This document shows positions 17,196-25,198 of a DNA stretch of 64,000 nucleotides, piece after piece; the stretch's first letter is position 1; every line of letters begins with the position of its first letter. Location: assembly GCA_051954235.1 (NCBI GenBank), contig JBQCHY010000073.1, positions 1-64,000 of the forward strand, given 5' to 3'. The DNA comes from 62-47 sp051954235. GTDB taxonomy: Bacteria > Pseudomonadota > Alphaproteobacteria > Rhizobiales > Xanthobacteraceae. The notes beneath the pieces are model-generated. The model did no database searches. It had not been told where the DNA came from and saw only the letters and a program-made list of their open reading frames with translations. A program made the position numbers and the translations under genes.

Positions 17196-18149
17196 ATGAA
17201 ATTCACACCCGAAGCCAGTGGCACCTTTGCGATCGCGCCGACGCCGTTTCATGACGACGGCCGTATCGACGAGAGTTCGATCGATCGGCTGGTCGATTTC
17301 TACACCGAAGTTGGCTGCAACGGCGTCACCGTGCTGGGCATTCTCGGTGAAGCGCCGAAGATGGACAGCGCGGAGGCCGCGGCGGTGGCGACGCGCTTCA
17401 TCAAGCGCGCGACATCGCTGCAAACGGTGGTCGGTGTCTCCGCGCCCGGTTTTGCCGCGATGCGCGGGCTGGCGCGGGCGTCGATGGATGCGGGTGCCGC
17501 GGCGGTGATGATCGCGCCGACGCCGAATCTTCGCACCGACGATCAGATCACGACGTACTTCAAGCAGGCGGTGGAAGCGATCGGCGACGATATTCCGTGG
17601 GTGTTGCAGGATTACCCGCTGACCTTGAGCGTGGTGATGACGCCTTCGGTGATCCGCAAGATCGTGATGGAGAATCCGTCCTGCGTGATGCTCAAGCACG
17701 AGGACTGGCCGGGACTGGAGAAGATCACCGCGCTGCGCAGCTTCCAGAAAGACGGCTCGCTGCGGCCCCTGTCGATCCTCACAGGCAATGGCGGCACCTT
17801 CCTCGATTTCGAAATGGAGCGCGGTGCCGACGGCGCGATGACCGGCTACGCCTTTCCCGAACTGCTGATCGACGTGGTGCGGTTGTCGAAAGAAGGCAAG
17901 CGCGACGCGGCGCACGATCTGTTCGACGCGCATCTGCCGCTGATCCGTTACGAGCAGCAGCCGGGTGTCGGCCTTGCTGTGCGCAAATATGTTCTCAACA
18001 AGCGCGGTGTGATTGCCTCAGCTGCGCAGCGCAAGCCGGGCTCGTCGCTGAGTGCCAAGGCGCGCGAGGAAGTCGATTATCTGCTGTCGCGCGTGGCGCG
18101 TGTCGACAAGCGCGCACTGACCACGCCACAAGCCAGCGCTGCTGGCTGA
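17196..18149 (+). CDS. Dihydrodipicolinate synthase/NAL-family aldolase or lyase
   Basis: A 317-residue TIM-barrel enzyme of the class I pyruvate-aldolase superfamily. Lys167 (VMLKHED) is the Schiff-base lysine and Tyr140 (LQDYP) the partner tyrosine. The loop VLGILGEAP (46-54) replaces the GTTGE of true DapA, so lysine synthesis is unlikely. The family includes aldolases and dehydratases for keto acids and hydratase-aldolases of aromatic side chains. It begins 10 bases after the SDR gene and 10 bases before a NUDIX gene, so it belongs to the same transcript; the substrate is unknown. Confidence 0.88.
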   Translation: MKFTPEASGTFAIAPTPFHDDGRIDESSIDRLVDFYTEVGCNGVTVLGILGEAPKMDSAEAAAVATRFIKRATSLQTVVGVSAPGFAAMRGLARASMDAGAAAVMIAPTPNLRTDDQITTYFKQAVEAIGDDIPWVLQDYPLTLSVVMTPSVIRKIVMENPSCVMLKHEDWPGLEKITALRSFQKDGSLRPLSILTGNGGTFLDFEMERGADGAMTGYAFPELLIDVVRLSKEGKRDAAHDLFDAHLPLIRYEQQPGVGLAVRKYVLNKRGVIASAAQRKPGSSLSAKAREEVDYLLSRVARVDKRALTTPQASAAG

Positions 18150-18159
18150 GGAGATATCC

Positions 18160-18954
18160 ATGTCGGTTCAATCGGCCGCCGCGCGGCCCGCTTCAACGAT
18201 CCTGCTGCTGCGCGAAGGCAAGAGCGCCATCGAAGTGTTCATGATGGTGCGGCATTATCAGATCGAGTTCGCCTCCGGCGCGCTGGTATTTCCCGGCGGC
18301 AGCGTTGATCCCGGCGATCGCGATATCGTCGAGGATCCCGCGCTCTGCGAGGTTGCCGCGAACGTCGATGCCGCTGCATTGCAATTCCGGGTCGCCGCGA
18401 TCCGCGAAACCTTTGAAGAGAGCGGCATCCTGCTGGCGCGCCCGCGCGGTTCGCATGACTTGATCGCGGCGTCGCGCGCTGCGGCCATCGCGGATGCGCA
18501 CCGTGTCGCGCTGTGCGAAGGCAAGATATCGTTTCGCGAGATTCTCGCGACGAACGAATTGGTCCCGGCGGTCGACATTCTCGCGCACTACGCGCATTGG
18601 ATCACTCCCGAGGGACAACCCAAGCGCTTCGATACGCATTTCTTTTTGGCAAAGGCGCCGCCGGAGCAGGTCGGCACACATGACGGCCGCGAGTCCACCG
18701 ACTCGATCTGGGTTTCGCCGCAGGAGGCGCTGGATGGCGGCAAGAGTGGCCGGTTCATCCTGCCGTTTCCCACGACGCGCAACCTGATCAAGCTCGGCAA
18801 ACAGCCCAGCGTCGAGGCGGCGCTCGAGGCTGCACACGGCTCGCGGGTGATTACGGTGATGCCGGTGATCACCAAGGACGGCGGCAAGCGCTATCTGCGT
18901 ATTCCCGCCGAGGCGGGTTACGACGGCGAGTTGTTCGACGTTCCTGCGCGTTGA
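18160..18954 (+). CDS. NUDIX hydrolase, NUDT19/NUDT7-like
   Basis: A 264-residue NUDIX protein. The PGG of the box is at 45-47 (ALVFPGGSVDPGD), but RETFEESGILL appears at 82-92, so the box carries an insertion of roughly 25 residues. This split box is known from NUDT7/NUDT19-like enzymes, which cleave CoA or acyl-CoA at the pyrophosphate. GAGGAG is placed before the ATG. Being last in the CoA-ester gene run, a role in clearing CoA derivatives is reasonable but inferred. Confidence 0.87.
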   Translation: MSVQSAAARPASTILLLREGKSAIEVFMMVRHYQIEFASGALVFPGGSVDPGDRDIVEDPALCEVAANVDAAALQFRVAAIRETFEESGILLARPRGSHDLIAASRAAAIADAHRVALCEGKISFREILATNELVPAVDILAHYAHWITPEGQPKRFDTHFFLAKAPPEQVGTHDGRESTDSIWVSPQEALDGGKSGRFILPFPTTRNLIKLGKQPSVEAALEAAHGSRVITVMPVITKDGGKRYLRIPAEAGYDGELFDVPAR

Positions 18955-19007
18955 GCCGCCGGAAGATCGACTCCGGAACGGCGGAAATTATGCTACGCTG
19001 AGAGGGC

Positions 19008-20846
19008 ATGTGTCCGGCGCCGGGCCATGGCGACTGGAAGCGTCCTCCTTCACGCGGGCAGGTGACCGTGTTTTTTCCGCAACTGGCGATTGATCTGACC
19101 GCTGCCGGGACACTGATTCCCGTTCTTATCATCGCGGTGCTGGTCGGCGCAGCGGTAGGCTATCTCGGGGCGTTGACTGGCCGCAGGGGACGCGCCGCCG
19201 CGGCCGACCGGGCCGGCGAGGTGGCCCGCCGGTCGCTGGCGGAGCGGCGCTATGCGGAGGCGGAGGAGAGCTACCGCAAGCTGTTCGACAGTTCGATCGA
19301 CGGCATCTACGTCACCACGCCCGAGGGCCGGCTGCTCAACGCCAATCCGGCATTGGCGCGGATGATGGGCTACGACACGGCGCGGGAATTGATCGATGGC
19401 GTCACCGATATCGCCAATTCCATCTATCTCGATCCTTTGGTCCGCACCGAATATCAGGAACGCATGGCGCGTGACGGCATGGTGCGCGAGTTCGAGTATC
19501 AGGTGCGGCAGCGCGACGGCACCATACTTTGGCTCTCCGACAGCGCGACGACGGTCCGGGACGAGGAGGATAACGTCGTCCGCTATGAGGGCGTGGTCCG
19601 CGACATTACCAACCAGAAGCGCGCAGAGGATGAGGTCGCCGAGGGGCGCCGCCGTTTGCAGGAGGTCATCGACACGGTGCCGGCGGTGATCAATCTCAAG
19701 GACATGCAGATGCGCTATGTCCTGATGAATCGCTACATGGCGAGCATCTTCAACATCGAGCCGGAAGATGCCATTGGTCGTACCACTTCCGACATCATGT
19801 CGCGCTATGGCGCGCAGAAGACCGACGAGAACGATCGCCGCCTGCTCGACGCCGGCAAGGAGCTCGGCTTTTACGAGGAGGAGTATATCGATTCGTCCGG
19901 CACCATGCGCCAGTGGCTGGTCAACAAGCTGCCGTTGCGTGGATCGGACGGCGAGATCAAGCAGATCGTCACTGTCGCGCTGGATATCGGCGAGCGAAAG
20001 CGCAACGAACAGGAAATGCGCAAGGCGAAGGATGCTGCCGAAGCGGCCTTGCAGCATCTCCGCGAAACGCAGAACTCGCTGATCGAAGCGGAAAAGCTCG
20101 CGGCGCTCGGGCGGCTGGTGGCCGGTGTTGCCCATGAGGTCAACAATCCCGTCGGGATCAGCCTCACCGTCGCGTCGTCATTGGAGCGCAAGGTGGCGAT
20201 GTTCGCGGAGGAGGTCACGCGCGGCAACTTGCGGCGCTCCAGCCTGAATGATTTCGTCGAGACCAGCCGCAGCGCCGCGTCGCAATTGGTCGGAAATCTC
20301 AATCGAGCAGCCGAACTCATTCAGTCATTCAAGCAGGTTGCGGCAGATCGCAGCTACTCCGATCAGCGCAGCTTCAACCTCGCCGACCTGACCGATCAGG
20401 TGGTGATGAGTTTGCGTCCCGGCATCCGCAAGCAGAACCTGACGTTGAATGTCGAGTGCGAGCCGGGCCTGGTCATGAACAGTTATCCCGGTCCATATGG
20501 TCAGGTGCTGACCAACCTTTTTCTCAACTCGGTGGCGCACGCGTTTCCGGGCGGCGCGGCCGGCGAGGTGAACATCAAGGTGCGATCGTCCGGCGCCGAT
20601 CATGTCGAGGTGCTGTATTCCGACAACGGCTGTGGCATGACGCCGGACATCCGGCGACGGGCGTTCGATCCGTTCTTCACCACACGGCGTGACGAAGGCG
20701 GCACCGGGCTGGGGCTGCATATCGTCTACAGCATCGTCACCACTCGGCTGGGCGGGCAAATCCACCTGGAGTCGGAACCGACCAAAGGCACGCGCGTGCA
20801 GATGATCCTGCCGCGCAATGCACCGACTGAATTTGCGGCTTCCTGA
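19008..20846 (+). CDS. PAS-domain sensor histidine kinase
   Basis: A 612-residue kinase. One membrane helix (about residues 35-56) leads into two PAS domains (about 88-205 and 215-332) and a short coiled coil. The HisKA region has the phosphorylated His376 in GVAHEVNNPVG. The ATPase domain carries the N box NLFLNSVAHA, G1 box DNGCGM, F box FDPFF and G2 box GGTGLGL. It should autophosphorylate on a signal sensed by PAS, but no response regulator is adjacent, so its partner is unknown. An alternative start is GTG at 19062 (VTVFFPQLA). Confidence 0.9.
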   Translation: MCPAPGHGDWKRPPSRGQVTVFFPQLAIDLTAAGTLIPVLIIAVLVGAAVGYLGALTGRRGRAAAADRAGEVARRSLAERRYAEAEESYRKLFDSSIDGIYVTTPEGRLLNANPALARMMGYDTARELIDGVTDIANSIYLDPLVRTEYQERMARDGMVREFEYQVRQRDGTILWLSDSATTVRDEEDNVVRYEGVVRDITNQKRAEDEVAEGRRRLQEVIDTVPAVINLKDMQMRYVLMNRYMASIFNIEPEDAIGRTTSDIMSRYGAQKTDENDRRLLDAGKELGFYEEEYIDSSGTMRQWLVNKLPLRGSDGEIKQIVTVALDIGERKRNEQEMRKAKDAAEAALQHLRETQNSLIEAEKLAALGRLVAGVAHEVNNPVGISLTVASSLERKVAMFAEEVTRGNLRRSSLNDFVETSRSAASQLVGNLNRAAELIQSFKQVAADRSYSDQRSFNLADLTDQVVMSLRPGIRKQNLTLNVECEPGLVMNSYPGPYGQVLTNLFLNSVAHAFPGGAAGEVNIKVRSSGADHVEVLYSDNGCGMTPDIRRRAFDPFFTTRRDEGGTGLGLHIVYSIVTTRLGGQIHLESEPTKGTRVQMILPRNAPTEFAAS

Positions 20847-20893
20847 CGGCGACGCACCGGTCGCCATCCCAGATCGTTGGTGGGCTGAAAGAC

Positions 20894-21244
20894 TTAGTCG
20901 GCGTCCGCCAGCTTGCGCAAAGTCGCGGTGAAAATCTGGCTCGCTTTGCCGACCAGCGCGGTGCCGGTCATGGTGCCGCCGGTCTCGGTGAATGTACCGG
21001 ACACCCCGATGCCGACGGGTTGGTTCTGTCCGCCGAACAACGGATTCACATCGACGCTGCGGGTGTGCTGATTGACCTGCAACTCGCCCTTGAAGACCGA
21101 TCCGTCGACGGTGTAGCTGCCGATGTAGAAAAGGTAAGCGTCACCGCCGAGAATTTTCCCGTCGCGGAACACAACCACGCCGCTGCCTTTACCTGTCCGA
21201 CCGTCGAGCAGATCAACGTGGACCGAATACAGTCCGTTCCTCAT
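20894..21244 (-). CDS. GrlR-like regulatory protein
   Basis: A 116-residue all-beta protein with GLYSVHVDLLDGRTGKGSG, GKILGGDAYLFYIGSY and VSGTFTETGGTMTGTALVG. These match the GrlR family of lipocalin-like folds. In enteropathogens GrlR binds the activator GrlA and blocks type III secretion genes. Here there are no secretion genes nearby and no GrlA, so the family member must have another partner or ligand. It is oriented toward the histidine kinase, tail to tail. Function in alphaproteobacteria is unknown. Confidence 0.8.
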   Translation of the reverse strand: MRNGLYSVHVDLLDGRTGKGSGVVVFRDGKILGGDAYLFYIGSYTVDGSVFKGELQVNQHTRSVDVNPLFGGQNQPVGIGVSGTFTETGGTMTGTALVGKASQIFTATLRKLADAD

Positions 21245-21445
21245 CGTGCCCCAGTTGTTGCGGTTGCGCCATCCGGCATTGGTTATGCCAAACGCTATCC
21301 GGGGCCGTCAACGCAGCATTTCCAAGCACCGATGCGATGACGCTTACGACCGAGGCAGCACGCGCAATCGACGACCCGAAATGCAGGAAGCCCGGAATGA
21401 TCCGGGCTTCCAATGATGTTTCGATGACACGCCGTGTCGTGGTGG

Positions 21446-21889
21446 TTAGTGACGATGACCGCCGCCACGTCCACCTCCGTACGCGCCCGGATATGTGCGT
21501 CCGCCACCCGGCCGTCCGCTGGCCTGGGGACGAGGACCACCCGGTCTGCCGCCCATATGAGGACGAGGGCCGGGCCCGCCGCCGAAGTGCGGGCGAGGAC
21601 CGGGGCCGCCATGCATATGCGGTGGCCGGCGATGATCCCAGCCGTGCCAGCCGTGGCCACCGCCCCAGCCGTATCCGCGGCGGAAGGCATAGCCGCACCA
21701 GTAGAATCCGGGGCCATTCCAGCCGTTCGGATAGAAGCAGTAGTTACGGCCGCCATAGATATATTGGCTCTGCTGCACGTCGGTCGGTGCCGCGATGCCC
21801 GGCTGTACCGGAAGGGCTTGCGCCGGCGCGAGCGCACCGAACGTCGCGAGAGATAGAGTCGTTGCCGCCGCGTAAATCCACTGGCGCAT
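21446..21889 (-). CDS. Secreted Gly/His/Pro-rich protein
   Basis: A 147-residue protein with signal peptide (MRQWIYAAATTLSLATFGAL, cleavage near AQA). The mature domain has IYGGRNYCFYPNGWNGPGFY and CGYAFRRGYGWGGG. It ends in a long repetitive tail of GPGPRPHFGGGPG-type units rich in His, Gly, Pro and Arg. AAGGAGG lies just before the ATG. The YCFYPNGW..GFYWCG pair of cysteines recurs in small exported proteins of Bradyrhizobium relatives. The tail could bind metal or surface polymers; that is speculation. Confidence 0.8.
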   Translation of the reverse strand: MRQWIYAAATTLSLATFGALAPAQALPVQPGIAAPTDVQQSQYIYGGRNYCFYPNGWNGPGFYWCGYAFRRGYGWGGGHGWHGWDHRRPPHMHGGPGPRPHFGGGPGPRPHMGGRPGGPRPQASGRPGGGRTYPGAYGGGRGGGHRH

Positions 21890-22090
21890 TAGTCCTCCTT
21901 TTGCCGATGAACATCGGCGCGGTTATGGTTCCACGATATTTGAGACGTTGGAAAAGATAAAGGGTTCGAACCGGACGCTCCATTTTCGAGGGTCTGAAGG
22001 TGGCGTGCCGCTATGCACAAGGCGCGGTGCGCGAATCGCCTCTTGATCGGTGTTGGTTCTGTTGCCGCAGAATCACGATAAAATCTGCCG

Positions 22091-22348
22091 ATGAGTTTGC
22101 ATCGGGACATCTACTGGCTGGGCCGGCAATGGGCGGTGACGGGTTACGGCATTCAGGCCGTTGACCAGCGGCGTTTCGGGCAGCACGACGTCGAGGTCGC
22201 TCGCATCGACGACGAGGAGGTCATCGCGGCGCTCGAGGCATTCGGCTGGTTCGATGTGGAGGATTTTCGCGAGGCGGTGCGTCAGGCAAAACGGCGACCG
22301 AAATCCGGTCTCGACGATTTGCATCCACGGGGCGGCGGAGAAAAATGA
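22091..22348 (+). CDS. Conserved hypothetical protein, 85 residues
   Basis: A small soluble protein starting SLHRDIYWLGRQWAVTGYGIQ, with an acidic centre and FGWFDVEDFREAVRQAKRR near the end. The HRDIYWxGRQWAVTG opening is familiar from short hypothetical proteins in the Bradyrhizobium group. No catalytic motif or membrane segment is present. It lies upstream of tRNA-Arg on the same strand. Function is unknown. Confidence 0.75.
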   Translation: MSLHRDIYWLGRQWAVTGYGIQAVDQRRFGQHDVEVARIDDEEVIAALEAFGWFDVEDFREAVRQAKRRPKSGLDDLHPRGGGEK

Positions 22349-22453
22349 ACGGGGCGGGTCAGCGCGGTCGATGCACCTGCCTGATCTGCTTTCTTGGTGC
22401 GACCGGCTTCCACTCGGCTCCAAAACGCTATATTCGGTCCGCGTGGCCCTAAA

Positions 22454-22530
22454 GCGCTCGTAGCTCAGCTGGATAGAGCATCGGATTTCGATTCCGAGGG
22501 TCGGGAGTTCGAATCTCTCCGAGCGCGCCA
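22454..22530 (+). tRNA. tRNA-Arg (anticodon TCG)
   Basis: A 77-base cloverleaf. The acceptor arms GCGCTCG and CGAGCGC pair fully. The anticodon stem TCGGA/TCCGA encloses TTTCGAT, giving TCG. The T loop is TTCGAAT and CCA is encoded. It reads CGA codons. Confidence 0.95.
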
Positions 22531-22566
22531 CGCGGCGTTGAACGTCATGCACAAAGCTAAAAAATC

Positions 22567-22592
22567 GCGGAGAGGGCCGCAGCCCTCTCCGC
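22567..22592 (-). terminator. Rho-independent terminator for the gene at 22628
   Basis: GCGGAGAGGGC and GCCCTCTCCGC form a perfect 11-bp stem with a 4-base loop. On the minus strand it is followed by GATTTTTTAG, so it ends the small secreted-protein gene. Confidence 0.85.
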
Positions 22593-22627
22593 GCGCCACG
22601 TCGCCCCGGAAGCAAGGCGATGATCGG

Positions 22628-22921
22628 TTACCAGCGGTGCCGGTGTCCCCAGCCGTGGCGGTGACCGTGCCAGCCGCGATGCCACCCGCCGTAGAAGCGC
22701 GGGCCGTAATACGGGCGTGGGCCATAGAAGCCGTAGCTGCGATAATAGTTCGGCCGCCACCAGCACCGGCCCCAGGCGTTACAGACGTAACGGACCTGAT
22801 CGATGTTCGAAACTTGGTTCTGCGTGGGCAATCCATTGGGCATTGCTGCCGAAGCGGTTCCGGCAACGGTTGCCGCGGCACCCAGCGCCGCCAAGCCGAT
22901 GAGGGCTGATTTCAGTCTCAT
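22628..22921 (-). CDS. Small secreted Trp/His/Tyr-rich protein
   Basis: A 97-residue protein with a signal peptide (MRLKSALIGLAALGAAATVA, cleavage near ASA). The mature part has VRYVCNAWGRCWWRPN, a CxxxxxC pair typical of GCG-CRPN-like families, then repeats of YGPRPYYGPRFYGGW and a histidine-rich end. AAGGAG precedes the ATG. An EcfG-like promoter with one mismatch lies 25 bases upstream, the same layout as the relative at 6812. Function unknown; periplasmic or surface location predicted. Confidence 0.82.
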   Translation of the reverse strand: MRLKSALIGLAALGAAATVAGTASAAMPNGLPTQNQVSNIDQVRYVCNAWGRCWWRPNYYRSYGFYGPRPYYGPRFYGGWHRGWHGHRHGWGHRHRW

Positions 22922-22945
22922 GGTGAGTCTCCTTTGCACATCGGA

Positions 22946-22970
22946 AACGCACGAGCATTCAGGGAGTTTC
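22946..22970 (-). promoter_or_regulatory. EcfG-like promoter, one mismatch
   Basis: The minus strand reads GAAAC, 16 bases, CGTT. The -35 differs from GGAAC at one base. The -10 lies 25 bases before the ATG of the small secreted-protein gene, matching the geometry seen at 7113-7137. Confidence 0.4.
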
Positions 22971-23315
22971 TGGGCGAATAAGGGCGAACCGCAAGATTTA
23001 ATGCTGGTGAACATCCGTTCAGGCTTCCTATCCGAGGGTACAGCGCCGGCGCCGCCATGCTTAACGAAATGCCAACACAGTTAGGCCAGATTTCCCGGGC
23101 ACTTGGTGGCAGGTTCCAATACTCGTCCGCGGTTCCTCGACGTGGCGTGGATGCGAGCCGCGATCCGGGGTTAGGGGATCGCAAGACTTTTTGGATTTGA
23201 CATGCGCGGCGTGGACTGGCTGCAATATCGGCTGCAAGGATCGAAGACGCGCCTAGGCAATGGCGGACGCGGTTCGACCGTTTCACGGCGTTTGATTTGG
23301 AATGACGGTCGCCTG
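22971..23315. other. Intergenic region, nothing recognised
   Basis: Neither strand gives a credible gene. No terminator or RNA structure stands out between the promoter of the leftward secreted-protein gene and the start of the gene at 23316. Confidence 0.4.
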
Positions 23316-23762
23316 ATGCGCATGCCGTGGTTGATGGCTTGTCTGATTGCGGTTTGTGCGGCGGCGCCGGCGCGCGCCGATCTGCGCATCACTCGCGATC
23401 ACGGCGGTTACGTCACTGAGTACAAGGCGAAATACGAACGCATCCGTGCACGGCACGAGCGCGTCATTATCGATGGCATTTGCAATTCGGCCTGTACGAT
23501 GGTGCTCGGCATCGTGCCGATGAACAAGATCTGCGTGACGCCGCGCGCCAGTCTCGGCTTTCACCAGGCCTATTACGACAAGGCTTTCACCTTCGGCATC
23601 AAGGTCCTCAGTCCGGAAGGAACGTCGGACCTGATGGCTTACTATCCGTCGAGCGTAAAGGACTGGATCCGCCGCAACGGCGGCCTCACGCCCGAGATGA
23701 AGAAGATCAAGAACGGACCGGAGCTTTGGAAAATCGTCGATCCGTGCCCCGAGGATTTTTGA
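23316..23762 (+). CDS. Periplasmic ClpP/crotonase-fold-like protein
   Basis: A 148-residue protein with signal peptide (MPWLMACLIAVCAAAPARA). VIIDGICNSACTMVLGIVP follows, then RASLGFHQAYY. The N-S-A-C-T segment after a beta strand, followed by an A-x-x-G-F-H strand, resembles the serine-containing turn of ClpP-fold periplasmic proteins (COG3904-like). Whether the serine is catalytic is unproven; His and acidic partners are candidates only. I chose the ATG at 23316 because it directly precedes the signal peptide; the frame extends 38 codons upstream. It stands alone. Confidence 0.7.
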   Translation: MRMPWLMACLIAVCAAAPARADLRITRDHGGYVTEYKAKYERIRARHERVIIDGICNSACTMVLGIVPMNKICVTPRASLGFHQAYYDKAFTFGIKVLSPEGTSDLMAYYPSSVKDWIRRNGGLTPEMKKIKNGPELWKIVDPCPEDF

Positions 23763-23856
23763 ATCGCTGAAGTCAGACGACTCCGAGACGGATGCGGTAG
23801 CATCCTGAGAGCTTGACTGCGAAATGTTGCCAACGAAATAGAGCTATTCGTAGTAG

Positions 23857-23946
23857 CGTCATGGCCGGGCTTGTCCCGGCCATCCACGTCTTTCCTTGGT
23901 GCAGCGCCCTCAAGACGTGGATGGCCGGAACAAATCCGGCCATGAC
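23857..23946 (+). repeat. Dispersed palindromic repeat, family A, copy 3
   Basis: CGTCATGGCCGGGCTTGTCC opens and CCGGCCATGACC closes the element, with CCATCCACGTCTT and AAGACGTGGATGG as inner arms. It lies between the tail-to-tail ends of two genes. Confidence 0.88.
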
Positions 23947-23977
23947 CAAAATTAGAACCGCGCCACACTCAACCGTC

Positions 23978-25105
23978 TCAGAATGTCACCACGCTCCGGA
24001 TCGACTCGCCCTTGTGCATCAGGTCGAATGCCTTGTTGATGTCGTTGAGCGGCATGACGTGGGTGATCATCGGGTCGATCTGAATCTTTCCCTGCATGTA
24101 CCAGTCGACGATCTTCGGCACGTCGGTGCGGCCGCGCGCGCCGCCGAAGGCGGTGCCTTTCCAGGTGCGGCCGGTGACGAGCTGGAACGGTCGCGTCGCG
24201 ATCTCCGCGCCCGCCGGTGCGACGCCGATCACGATCGACTGACCCCAGCCGCGATGGCAGGCCTCCAGCGCCTGCCGCATAACTGTGACGTTGCCGGTGC
24301 AATCGAAGGTGTAGTCGGCGCCGCCGATCTGATCCGCGCCCGACTTCGTCATGTTGACAAGATGCGCGACGATATCCTTGCCGACCTCCTTCGGATTGAC
24401 GAAATGCGTCATGCCGAAGCGTTCGCCCCACGCCTTGCGGTCGTTGTTGATGTCGACGCCAATGATCATGTCGGCGCCGGCGAGGCGCAGGCCCTGCAAC
24501 ACGTTCAACCCGATGCCGCCTAAGCCGAACACGATGGCCTTGGCGCCGGGCTCGACCTTCGCGGTGTTGATCACCGCGCCGATGCCGGTGGTGACGCCGC
24601 AGCCGATGTAGCAGACCTTGTCGAAGGGGGCGTCCTCGCGAATCTTCGCGACCGCGATCTCCGGCAGCACGGTGTAGTTGGCGAAGGTCGAGGTGCCCAT
24701 GTAGTGGTGGATCGGCTTGCCGCCCAAAGAAAACCGCGACGTGCCGTCCGGCATCAGGCCCTGGCCTTGGGTGGCGCGGATCGCGGTGCAGAGATTGGTC
24801 TTGCGCGACAGGCACGACGGACATTGCCGGCATTCCGGTGTGTACAGCGGAATGACGTGATCGCCTTTCTTCACGCTGGTGACGCCGGGGCCGACATCGA
24901 CCACGATGCCCGCGCCTTCGTGGCCGAGGATCGCCGGAAACAGGCCTTCAGGATCAGCGCCCGAGAGGGTGAACTCGTCGGTATGGCAGACGCCGGTGGC
25001 CTTGATCTCCACCATGACTTCACCCTCGCGCGGGCCGTCGAGTTGGACCGTGGTGATCTCCAGCGGCTTTCCTGCGGCAATGGCGACGGCGGCGCGAACA
25101 TCCAT
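23978..25105 (-). CDS. S-(hydroxymethyl)glutathione dehydrogenase (class III alcohol dehydrogenase)
   Basis: A 375-residue zinc medium-chain dehydrogenase that oxidises the formaldehyde-glutathione adduct to S-formylglutathione with NAD+. Catalytic zinc ligands Cys40 (VCHTDEFTLSG) and His62 (GHEGAG) are present, as are the structural zinc cysteines 92, 95, 98 and 106. The coenzyme motif GLGGIGLNVLQG and the class III signature GGARGRTDVPKIV follow. The ATG at 25105 opens MDVRAAVAI. The thiol esterase partner is not adjacent. It should also reduce S-nitrosoglutathione, as the family does. Confidence 0.95.
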   Translation of the reverse strand: MDVRAAVAIAAGKPLEITTVQLDGPREGEVMVEIKATGVCHTDEFTLSGADPEGLFPAILGHEGAGIVVDVGPGVTSVKKGDHVIPLYTPECRQCPSCLSRKTNLCTAIRATQGQGLMPDGTSRFSLGGKPIHHYMGTSTFANYTVLPEIAVAKIREDAPFDKVCYIGCGVTTGIGAVINTAKVEPGAKAIVFGLGGIGLNVLQGLRLAGADMIIGVDINNDRKAWGERFGMTHFVNPKEVGKDIVAHLVNMTKSGADQIGGADYTFDCTGNVTVMRQALEACHRGWGQSIVIGVAPAGAEIATRPFQLVTGRTWKGTAFGGARGRTDVPKIVDWYMQGKIQIDPMITHVMPLNDINKAFDLMHKGESIRSVVTF

Positions 25106-25198
25106 GATGAATTCCCGTTCTCTGTGGGTTGTTATGTGAAATTGCGCGAGCGTCCCGCGCAAACTTGCGTTGCCGCCTAGCATAAGTTCGGGCACTCA

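Noticed and set aside
21215..21240. GGAAC-N17-CGTT on the minus strand
   Set aside because: It lies inside the GrlR-like coding sequence just after its conserved N-terminus, so it is most likely a chance match.
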